Shown one piece after another: positions 25,415 through 33,457 of a stretch of DNA of 40,239 bases; within the stretch, counting starts at the first letter, position 1, and each line of letters begins with the position of its first letter. The DNA comes from Actinomycetes bacterium (GTDB taxonomy: Bacteria; Actinomycetota; Actinomycetes; Actinomycetales; Cellulomonadaceae), in assembly GCA_021778635.1 (NCBI GenBank), contig JAJYCD010000021.1, positions 1 through 40,239 of the forward strand, written 5' to 3'. The position numbers and the translations under genes are program-made. The notes beneath the pieces are model-generated. The model had not been told where the DNA came from. It was given only the letters and a program-made list of their open reading frames with translations, and did not search any database.

Positions 25415-28400
25415 CGGCTCGTGCGACGGCGCGTGCGCTCGCCGCGCGCGCAACGCGGGCGGCGCGGCCCGGCTGGACCGGGCGTCGCTGGACGTCTGCC
25501 GCCGCCGCGGTGGTGGCACCCGCCGTGCTGGCCGTGCTCGTCGTCGTGTACCCCGGATCGCCCGTCTCCCGTCTCGACCTGAACGACGGCGGTGTGTGGC
25601 TCACCAGCGCGACCGCCCTGAAGCTCGGCCGGCTCAACTCGCAGATCGACGAGCTCAACGGCGGCGTGGTGACCACGACTGCGACCTTCGACGTCCTCCA
25701 GGACGCCGAGAACGTCCTCCTGACCCAGAACGGGACCGTCGCGAGGGTCGACCCGGCGACCGTGACCCTGGGATCGGCGACGCCCGTGGGCGCGACCGCG
25801 GCCGTGAGCATGGCCGCGGGGACGGTCGTCGCGGTCGATCCGGTGGACGGTGCGACGCGCATCGCCGGTATGGACTCTCTCGACAGGCTCGGGACGGGAC
25901 GGGCGCCGGACCTGACCCTCGGCGACGGAGGTCGGGCGGTCGCGGCCGCGGGCGGCGTCGTCCTGGCCGTCAGGGCCGCCGACGGACGCGTGCAGCGCCT
26001 CGTCCGCTCCGGGGACGCTGTCACGGGGGAGGCCGACGGCACCCTCGGCGACGGCTCAGCCGTGCGGCTCGACGCCCTCACCGCCGTGGGCGACGTGCCG
26101 GTCGGGCTGAGTGCGCAGACGCTGCTCCTGCCCGGTCGCTCGGTCGACCTGTCCGCTCTCGGCACCGGCGTGGTGCTGCAGCAGCCGGGGCCGACCTCCG
26201 ACTCCGTGCTCGTCGCTGGGCGGACGGCGCTCGTGTCGGTGCGCCTCGACACCGGTCGGGTGACCCGGTACGACACCCACGGTTCGGGCACCCCGGCGGC
26301 ACCGGTCCTGGTGGACGGATGCGCCCACGCGGCGTGGGCCTCGCCCGTGTCCAACTACCTCAGGGTCTGCGCGGGCCGGAGCCCTCAGGTCGTGACGCTC
26401 GAGGGCATGACCTCGGACGAGACCGTGGTGTTCCGTGTCAACAGGTCGGTCGTCGCCCTCAACGACGCCCTCCGTGGGCGCCTGTGGCTGCCGCTCCAGG
26501 ACGTGAGCGCCCGCGAGCCCAACTGGCAGGACATCGTGCCGGAGAGCGCGCCGGTGCTCAGCAGCGCGCCGGCGGACGGGACCCGGAGCCAGCAGACCCT
26601 CGCGACCCAGTGCACGCCGCGGTCCGCGCCTCCCACGGCACGGGACGACGTGTTCGGCGTGCGGCCCGGACGGACCGCGATCCTCCCCGTGATCGACAAC
26701 GACTCGTCCTCGGACTGCGGAATCCTCGCAATCTCGCAGTTCGACCCGATACCGGCGTCGTTCGGCACGCTCGAGCCGGTGTACGGCGGCCGTGAGCTGC
26801 AGGTCTCCGTGGCCGACGGTGCGACCGGTACGGTGCGGTTCACGTACACGATCACCGACGGACGCGGCTCGAACGCGCCGTCGACGGCGACCGTCGAGCT
26901 CACGGTGCACGGGGCCGGCATCAACGACCCCCCGGTCCAGGTCCGCACCGGTGATCTCGCGGTCGACCAGGGCGGTCAGGGGACGTACTCGGCCCTCGGC
27001 GACTTCAGCGATCCCGACGGGGACGACCTCCTGCTCCTCAGCGCGTCGGCCGGCACCGGGACCGTCCGGTTCCGTCAGGACGGCACGGTGACCTATCTCG
27101 CGACGGGTGCGACCCTCGGGCGCACGCAGGTCACCCTCGTCGTGTCGGACGGCACGTCGACGGTGACGGGCCACCTGACCGTCGACGTCCGTGCCGCAGG
27201 GTCGGTCGCGCCGGTGATCGACCCGGTGCTCGCGGTGACCTACGTCGACGCCCCCGTCACGCTTCATCCGCTGGACTCCGTGCGTTCGACCTCGAGAGAC
27301 CCCGCGCACCTCGCGGGCGTCAACGACGTCCCCGGGGCCACCATCACCTCCGACCTCACCGCGGGCACGTTCACGTTCAGCGCGGCCCGTCCCGGCACCT
27401 ACTACGTCTCGTTCCTCGTGACCGCGTCCCCGCAGCAGGCGACCGGCCTCGCGCGGATCGACGTCCGCGAGTGGCCCGCGAAGCCGGCCCCTCCGATCGC
27501 GGTCCGTGACCTCGCCCTGCTGCCGCCCGGCGGCGAGGTGACGGTGAACCCCCTGGTCAACGACGTCGACCCGGGCGGCGGGGTCCTCGTGCTCCAGTCG
27601 GTGACCGTCCCCGACGGGTCAGGGCTGCGCGTCGCGGTGGTCGGGCACCAGCTGTTGGAGATCTCCTCGGAGCGTGTCCTGGACGGCCCTGTCCGGGTGG
27701 GCTACGTCGTGTCCAACGGGGTCGCGACGGCGACGAGCGAGGTGGTCGTCCAGCCGGTGCCCGCGTCCGCGACGCAGCAGGCGCCGGTGGTCGAGAACAT
27801 CACGGTCTCGGTGCGCACCGGCGGTGTCGTGACCGTCCCGGTGCTGGACCACGCGGAGGATCCTGACGGCGACCGGCTCACCGTCGTGCGAGAGCTCGCG
27901 GAGCCCCTCGGCCCCGACCAGGGCCTGCTCTTCGTGACCGGGGACGTGCTCCGGTACCAGGCGACCGACAAGCCGATGACCGTCCGCGCGACGTTCAGCG
28001 TGCAGGACACCGCCGGGAACGTCACCTCGGCGCAGCTCACGGTCGACGTCCACGCGTCCGATGCGAGCACCAAGTCTCCACCGCGGCCGCAGGACGTCAC
28101 GGCCCGGGTGTTCCAGGGCGAGAACATCCGGATCCCGATCCCGCTCGTGGGCATCGATCCGGACGGCGACGGCGTCGTGCTCCTCGGTGAGGACAAGGCG
28201 CCGCTGAAGGGGCGGATCACCGCCGTCGGCGCGGACTGGATCGAGTACGAGGCGTTGCCGGGCGAGGTCGGCACGGACAGCTTCACCTACGCGGTCGAGG
28301 ACTGGGTGGGTCAGCGGGCGATCGGCACGATCCGGGTCGGCATCAGCCCCCGACCGCGTGACCCGGAACCCGTGATCGCCCGCGACGACGCGGTGACCGT

Positions 28401-31245
28401 GCGTCCCGGCCAGCAGGTCGAGGTCCGCGTTCTCGCGAACGACGTCGATCCGAGCGGGGGCGACCTCACGCTCTCCCCGGTGCTGGGCCTGCCCGCCGGG
28501 GTGGACGCCCGGGTCCAGGGTCGCCGCGTCGTCGTCCGTGCCCCGAACACGGCCGGCGTCGTTCCGATCGTCTACAGCGTGTCGAACGCGCGAGGATCGA
28601 GCGCGACTGCGGTTCTCATGGTCACGGTCGACCCGAAGGCCCCGTACCTCCCGCCCGTTGCGCAGGACGTCGTGGTGCCGGCGACCGACACGCTCGGTCG
28701 TACGAGCGTCGAGGTCGACGTGCTCGCGGTGGCGCAGAACCCCAGCGGTCCGCTGAGCGACCTCGCCGTCTCGGTCCCGGCGTCGGCTGCCGCGGTGGCC
28801 CGGGTCGAGTCGGCGGGCAAGGTACTCGTCACGCTCGTCGACCATGCGCAGACCCTGCCGTACCTGTTGACCAACACGAATCCTCAGGCTGCAGGCGTGA
28901 GCACCTACGCCTTCATCACGGTGCCCGCTCTCGGCGACTTCCCGCCGGTCCGCCGGCCGAGGGCCCCCGCGCTGCGGGTCGCCTCCGGTCAGCCCCTGAC
29001 GATCTCGTTGGCGGAGCAGGTGCAGGTCGCCCCCGGCAAGGTGGCACGGATCGCCGACGCGACCGCCGTGACCGCGACGAAGTCGAACGGCGGTCCGCTC
29101 ACCGTGGACGCGACGACGCTGACCTTCACGTCCGCACCCGGGTACGCGGGACCCGCGTCGATCACGGTGCCGGTCACCGACGGCTCCTCGGCGACCGACC
29201 CGACGGCGCGCACCCAGGTCCTCACCCTGCCGATCAGCGTCTACGCGGTCGACGACTACCCGCCGACCTTTGATCCGTCGGTGATCGAGGTCTCGCCGGG
29301 CGAGGCGCCGGTATCGGTCGATCTCGCGGCGTTCACCTCCGGGCCGTCGGACGCGAACGGTGCGGCCGTCCCCTATGCGTTCCTGGTCACCTCGGCCGTG
29401 CCCGCCGGCTTCACCGCGGCGCTCGTCGGCTCGGTGCTTCAGGTCACCGCCGGGCAGAGCACCGCCAAGGGCACGGTCGGCAGCCTGTCGTTGTCTCTCG
29501 GCTACGGGCGGAGCGGGAGCATGGGCGTCCGGGTCGAGCTCCGGGTCATCGCGAGCTCCCGACCTCTTGCGCGCGTGCTCGACTACCAGGTGCCGGACGG
29601 CGTCGAGGGGCAGGACCGCGCGGTGGACGTGCTCGCGGGCTCGTACAACCCGTTCCCCGACACGCCGTTGACCGTGGTGTCGGCGGTCGTCGAGACCCCC
29701 GGCGCGGGCACGGCGGTCGTGAGCGGCAGCAGCGTCGTCGTCCGACCGGTCGCCGGCTTCATCGGCACCATGGTCACCCGCTACAGCGTCCGGGACGCGA
29801 CGGGCGACCCTGACCGCGTCGTCGAGGGTCGTGTGATCACCGTCGTCCGGGGGCGCCCGGACGCACCGACCGCTCCTCGGCGGGTCGAGGTGCGCGACCA
29901 CACGGTGGTGCTGGCGTGGGACGCCCCGGTCATCAACGGCGAGCCGATCAGCGGGTACCGGGTGACCGCGACCCCGACCGCGGGTGGTGCGACGTCCGCC
30001 ACCGACTGCGCGAGCACGACCTGCACCATCGACACGCTGACGAACAACGTCGAGTACACGTTCACCGTCGCGGCGCACAATGCGGTCGGCTGGTCGGACG
30101 AGAGTCCGTCCTCCGCGCCGATGCGTCCCGACACGCGACCTGATGCACCGGCAGCGCCGACGCTCGACTTCGGCGACGGCCAGATCACCGCGACGTGGCA
30201 GCCCTCGACGAGCGCGGGCTCTCCCGTGACCTCCTACACGGTGGAGATCTCCCCGGCACCCGACGCGGGCTCGGCCGTGCTGACCGCGACGGGAACGTCC
30301 GCGACGTTCACGGGACTCACGAACGGCAAGCAGTACACCGTGCGTGTCCGGGCGGTGAACCGTGCACCCGACCCGAGCGACTGGAGCCCCGCGTCGGCGC
30401 CGATGATCCCGGCCGCGGCGCCAGAGGCCCCGGCGCCGTCGGCGACCCAGCAGGACATCGGCTCGCCGGGCACCGGCGTCATCACCGTGACCTGGGCGGC
30501 TCCCGCGGCCAACGGCGACACCGTCAGCGCGTACGAGCTCACGGTCGACGGCGGGACGGCGGTGAGTCTCGACGGGACGACGCTCTCGTACCAGGTCCCC
30601 GACGCGCAGCGCGGCCAGACGTACGCGTTCGCGGTGCGGGCCAAGAACAAGGCCGGCTGGTCGGCGTGGGGGGCCACGACGGGCGAGATCTGGAGCGCTC
30701 CCGGCGTGCCGGCCTCGGTCACCGCGACGGACGTCGCAGCGGACGGCACCGCCTGGGGCGCCGGTCAGCTCGCGCTCGCGTGGGTCGCACCGACGGAGAC
30801 CGGTGGCACCGGGATCGCGATCGACCACTACGAGGTCGAGGGCTACCCGGCGCCGGTCATCGGCACCACGTTCACCGCGACCGGGCTGATCGGTGGCACC
30901 GCGACGACGGTCCGGGTGCGTGCGTGCAACACGAAGGGCGCGTGCAGCGACTGGGCAACGGCGTCCGCCACCCCGACGACCGTGCCGCAGCAGCCGACGG
31001 TCACGGTCGACTCCACCGTCGCGACTCAGCTCACGGTCCACTGGGCCGCTCAAGGCACCGGCGGTCTCGCGGTCAGTGGCTTCCAGTACCGCATCGACGG
31101 TCAGCCGGCCGCATGGAAGACCGTCCGGGCCTCAACCAGCTCCGTCACCGTGCCGATCACCGCAGGGGACCACACCGTCGAGGTGCAGGTTCTCAACAAG
31201 CTCGGCTCGAGCGCCACGACGGCCGTCGCGGTGACGACCGGGTGA
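25411..31245 (+). CDS. Giant surface protein with Ig-like/cadherin-like and fibronectin III domains
   Basis: A 1944-residue type II membrane protein. A basic Thr-rich cytoplasmic tail (1-28) precedes one span (about 29-47, AAAAVVAPAVLAVLVVV). Residues about 55-400 are short beta-strands with Trp and Gly, possibly a propeller (VWLTSATALKLG). About 415-1480 holds roughly ten Ig/cadherin-like repeats of the form DD-(V/A)-(T)-V-(R)PG...NDVDP, for example ARDDAVTVRPGQQVEVRVL. From about 1482 to the end lie about five fibronectin III domains starting at PDAPTAPRRVEV. There is no sortase or LPxTG anchor. ATG 25411 overlaps the kinase stop. It matches Fn3 of the bifidobacterial PFNA cluster and is probably an adhesin or receptor. 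Confidence 0.9.
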   Translation: MTARATARALAARATRAARPGWTGRRWTSAAAAVVAPAVLAVLVVVYPGSPVSRLDLNDGGVWLTSATALKLGRLNSQIDELNGGVVTTTATFDVLQDAENVLLTQNGTVARVDPATVTLGSATPVGATAAVSMAAGTVVAVDPVDGATRIAGMDSLDRLGTGRAPDLTLGDGGRAVAAAGGVVLAVRAADGRVQRLVRSGDAVTGEADGTLGDGSAVRLDALTAVGDVPVGLSAQTLLLPGRSVDLSALGTGVVLQQPGPTSDSVLVAGRTALVSVRLDTGRVTRYDTHGSGTPAAPVLVDGCAHAAWASPVSNYLRVCAGRSPQVVTLEGMTSDETVVFRVNRSVVALNDALRGRLWLPLQDVSAREPNWQDIVPESAPVLSSAPADGTRSQQTLATQCTPRSAPPTARDDVFGVRPGRTAILPVIDNDSSSDCGILAISQFDPIPASFGTLEPVYGGRELQVSVADGATGTVRFTYTITDGRGSNAPSTATVELTVHGAGINDPPVQVRTGDLAVDQGGQGTYSALGDFSDPDGDDLLLLSASAGTGTVRFRQDGTVTYLATGATLGRTQVTLVVSDGTSTVTGHLTVDVRAAGSVAPVIDPVLAVTYVDAPVTLHPLDSVRSTSRDPAHLAGVNDVPGATITSDLTAGTFTFSAARPGTYYVSFLVTASPQQATGLARIDVREWPAKPAPPIAVRDLALLPPGGEVTVNPLVNDVDPGGGVLVLQSVTVPDGSGLRVAVVGHQLLEISSERVLDGPVRVGYVVSNGVATATSEVVVQPVPASATQQAPVVENITVSVRTGGVVTVPVLDHAEDPDGDRLTVVRELAEPLGPDQGLLFVTGDVLRYQATDKPMTVRATFSVQDTAGNVTSAQLTVDVHASDASTKSPPRPQDVTARVFQGENIRIPIPLVGIDPDGDGVVLLGEDKAPLKGRITAVGADWIEYEALPGEVGTDSFTYAVEDWVGQRAIGTIRVGISPRPRDPEPVIARDDAVTVRPGQQVEVRVLANDVDPSGGDLTLSPVLGLPAGVDARVQGRRVVVRAPNTAGVVPIVYSVSNARGSSATAVLMVTVDPKAPYLPPVAQDVVVPATDTLGRTSVEVDVLAVAQNPSGPLSDLAVSVPASAAAVARVESAGKVLVTLVDHAQTLPYLLTNTNPQAAGVSTYAFITVPALGDFPPVRRPRAPALRVASGQPLTISLAEQVQVAPGKVARIADATAVTATKSNGGPLTVDATTLTFTSAPGYAGPASITVPVTDGSSATDPTARTQVLTLPISVYAVDDYPPTFDPSVIEVSPGEAPVSVDLAAFTSGPSDANGAAVPYAFLVTSAVPAGFTAALVGSVLQVTAGQSTAKGTVGSLSLSLGYGRSGSMGVRVELRVIASSRPLARVLDYQVPDGVEGQDRAVDVLAGSYNPFPDTPLTVVSAVVETPGAGTAVVSGSSVVVRPVAGFIGTMVTRYSVRDATGDPDRVVEGRVITVVRGRPDAPTAPRRVEVRDHTVVLAWDAPVINGEPISGYRVTATPTAGGATSATDCASTTCTIDTLTNNVEYTFTVAAHNAVGWSDESPSSAPMRPDTRPDAPAAPTLDFGDGQITATWQPSTSAGSPVTSYTVEISPAPDAGSAVLTATGTSATFTGLTNGKQYTVRVRAVNRAPDPSDWSPASAPMIPAAAPEAPAPSATQQDIGSPGTGVITVTWAAPAANGDTVSAYELTVDGGTAVSLDGTTLSYQVPDAQRGQTYAFAVRAKNKAGWSAWGATTGEIWSAPGVPASVTATDVAADGTAWGAGQLALAWVAPTETGGTGIAIDHYEVEGYPAPVIGTTFTATGLIGGTATTVRVRACNTKGACSDWATASATPTTVPQQPTVTVDSTVATQLTVHWAAQGTGGLAVSGFQYRIDGQPAAWKTVRASTSSVTVPITAGDHTVEVQVLNKLGSSATTAVAVTTG

Positions 31246-31345
31246 GCGTGCCACCCGCGTACCCGTCGGTGGCGCGTCCGGCCGACGGCACGCCCCGGAC
31301 GACCGCCCGGGCGACGACCCGGACGACTCAGGAGAGAGAGACCGT
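31246..31345. other. 100-bp spacer before moxR
   Basis: This is the only sizeable gap inside the cluster. A weak hairpin, GCCACC (31250-31255) with GGTGGC (31268-31273), follows the surface-protein stop. GGAGAGAGAG at 31331-31340 is the moxR ribosome binding site. No convincing promoter is visible. Confidence 0.35.
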
Positions 31346-32308
31346 ATGACGCCCGAGCAGAGTGCCTGGTTCGCCGAGACCTTCGACGCTCTCGTGGAGA
31401 ACGTCGGCAAGGCGGTCCTCGGCAACGAGCACGTCGTGCGGCTCGCGCTCACGGCGATGCTCGCCGAGGGTCACCTGCTGCTCGAGGACGCACCCGGCAC
31501 CGGCAAGACCTCGCTCGCGAAGGCGATCGCGGCGACGGTGCAGGGCACGCACGGGCGCATCCAGTTCACTCCGGACCTGCTGCCCTCGGACGTCACGGGC
31601 GTCACGATCTACGACCAGGGCACCGGCGCGTTCGACTTCCACCCGGGCCCGATCTTCGCCTCGGTCGTCCTCGCCGACGAGATCAACCGGGCGTCCCCGA
31701 AGACCCAGTCGGCCCTGCTCGAGGTGATGGAGGAGTCGCGCGTCTCGGTGGACGGGGTCTCGCACTCGGTCGGGCGCCCGTTCATGGTGATCGCCACGCA
31801 GAACCCGATCGAGCAGGCCGGGACGTACCGGCTGCCAGAGGCACAGCTCGACCGGTTCCTGATCAAGACCTCGCTCGGCTACCCCGACCGGGCCGCCACC
31901 GTCGAGATCCTGGCGGGCTCGGCCGCCCGCGACCGGACAGCGGGACTGCTGCCGCGGATCACGACCGTGGCCGTCGGCGAGATGGCCGAGATGGCCGCCG
32001 GGGTGCACGTCGACGCCGCGATCCTCGACTACGTGGCCGCGCTGATCGAAGGCACCCGGGCCGACCCCCAGTCGGCCGTCGGGGTGAGCGTGCGCGGAGG
32101 GATCGCCCTGGTCCGTTGCGCGAAGGTGTGGGCTGCCTCGAAGCGGCGCGGGTTCGTCGTGCCGGACGACGTGAAGGAGCTCGCCCTGCCGGTGCTCGCG
32201 CACCGCATCGTCCTGGAGACCGAGGCCGAGTTCGCGGGCACGACGACCCAGGCGGTCCTCTCCCGCGTCGTCGCGCAGACGCCGCCGCCCGTGGTCCGGG
32301 TGGGTTGA
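31346..32308 (+). CDS. MoxR-family AAA+ ATPase
   Basis: A 320-residue ATPase. Walker A is APGTGKTS (49-56), Walker B VVLADEINRASPKTQ, and sensor 1 is ATQNPIEQAGTY; LPEAQLDRFL is the MoxR arginine-finger region. MoxR proteins act as chaperones that help mature or insert metal cofactors and assemble partner complexes, usually with a DUF58 partner, found here immediately downstream. A strong ribosome binding site precedes the ATG at 31346. Cytoplasmic. This is the aaa-atp gene of PFNA-type clusters, likely to act on the surface or membrane proteins of this locus. Confidence 0.95.
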   Translation: MTPEQSAWFAETFDALVENVGKAVLGNEHVVRLALTAMLAEGHLLLEDAPGTGKTSLAKAIAATVQGTHGRIQFTPDLLPSDVTGVTIYDQGTGAFDFHPGPIFASVVLADEINRASPKTQSALLEVMEESRVSVDGVSHSVGRPFMVIATQNPIEQAGTYRLPEAQLDRFLIKTSLGYPDRAATVEILAGSAARDRTAGLLPRITTVAVGEMAEMAAGVHVDAAILDYVAALIEGTRADPQSAVGVSVRGGIALVRCAKVWAASKRRGFVVPDDVKELALPVLAHRIVLETEAEFAGTTTQAVLSRVVAQTPPPVVRVG

Positions 32309-33457
32309 GTGCGGCGACTCCTCGCACCGGTCACGCCGACGGGTTGGGTGGTCCTGTCCGTCGGTGCGGCGGCGCTGGCAGCCGGGCGAGCGCGCGGCTG
32401 GGTCGAGGCGGGGACGGCGGGCGTGGTGCTCGTCGTCCTGTTCGTCGTGTCGCTCGCGTTCACGGTCGGGCGCTCGGCCTACGCCGTCACGCTCGAGCTG
32501 GTCGACACGCGCGTCCGGATCGGGCAGCGCGCGCTCGGACGAGTCGAGGTCGTCGCACACGGACGACTCCTCCCCGCGCGGGTCGAGCTACCGGTCGGTG
32601 AACGCTCGGCGACGTTCGCGCTGCCGTGGATGGTGCCCGGAGCGGTGCACGAGGACACCTTCTCGATCCCGACGACCCGTCGCGGGATCATCCGCGTCGG
32701 CCCGGTGAGGTCGGTTCGTGGCGACCCGTGGGGGCTGCTGCGACGCCGCGTGCGCTGGACGGACGCCGTCGACCTCGTCGTGCACCCGGACGTGGTCACG
32801 CTCACCGGGACGAGCGCCGGGGTGCTGCGTGACCTCGAGGGGCAGTCGACCCGAGAGCTGTCGAACGACGACATGTCGTTCCACGCGCTCCGCGCGTACG
32901 TCGCCGGTGACGACCGGCGCAACATCCACTGGAGGACCACCGCGCGCACGGGCCGCTTGATGGTGCGCCAGTACGAGGACACGCGACGGACCCGCACGGC
33001 CCTCGTGCTCGCGACGAACGTCGAGGAGTTCGCCGACCCCGCCGAGTTCGAGCTCGCCGTGTCGGTGACCGCGTCGCTCGGCGTGGGAACCATCCTCGAC
33101 GAGCGTGGGCTCAGCGCGTGGGCCGGCGGGACCGTGCTGCGGTCGGGTAGCCCGGTGCTGCTGCTCGACGACTGCTCCGGTCTGACGTCCGGGACCGACC
33201 GGCCGCGGGCCGCCGCTCTCACCGCCCTCGTCGCGCACCGGGCACCGGACGCCTCGGTCGCCCTGCTGGTCGTCGGTTCGGCGGCGTCGGAGAACGACGT
33301 CATGGCCGCCGTGCACGTCCTGCACGGGGTACGCACCGTCGTCGTGACCTGCGCGGTGGGTGAGCCGATCGCGGTCCGGACCCGCGGGGTCGTGTCGTTC
33401 GTGCGGCTCGGCGTGCTCGCCGACCTCCCTCAGGCGCTGCTGGCGGCCGGGACATGA
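32309..33457 (+). CDS. DUF58 membrane protein
   Basis: A 382-residue protein with two N-terminal hydrophobic stretches (about 10-55, including TAGVVLVVLFVVSLAF), a beta-rich region, and the DUF58 signature YVAGDDRRNIHWRTTARTG near residue 197 followed by LMVRQYED. DUF58 proteins pair with MoxR ATPases and carry a degenerate von Willebrand-type fold. The GTG start directly abuts the moxR stop with no gap. The next gene overlaps its stop by 4 bp, so moxR-DUF58-transglutaminase form a coupled set. Confidence 0.92.
   Translation: MRRLLAPVTPTGWVVLSVGAAALAAGRARGWVEAGTAGVVLVVLFVVSLAFTVGRSAYAVTLELVDTRVRIGQRALGRVEVVAHGRLLPARVELPVGERSATFALPWMVPGAVHEDTFSIPTTRRGIIRVGPVRSVRGDPWGLLRRRVRWTDAVDLVVHPDVVTLTGTSAGVLRDLEGQSTRELSNDDMSFHALRAYVAGDDRRNIHWRTTARTGRLMVRQYEDTRRTRTALVLATNVEEFADPAEFELAVSVTASLGVGTILDERGLSAWAGGTVLRSGSPVLLLDDCSGLTSGTDRPRAAALTALVAHRAPDASVALLVVGSAASENDVMAAVHVLHGVRTVVVTCAVGEPIAVRTRGVVSFVRLGVLADLPQALLAAGT

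Noticed and set aside
27619-31053. A 1144-codon open frame on the minus strand, antisense to the giant surface protein
   Set aside because: In GC-rich DNA the antisense frame stays open because stop codons are rare. Its translation is Arg/Asp/Val-rich with no domain, and the plus-strand gene is clearly real.
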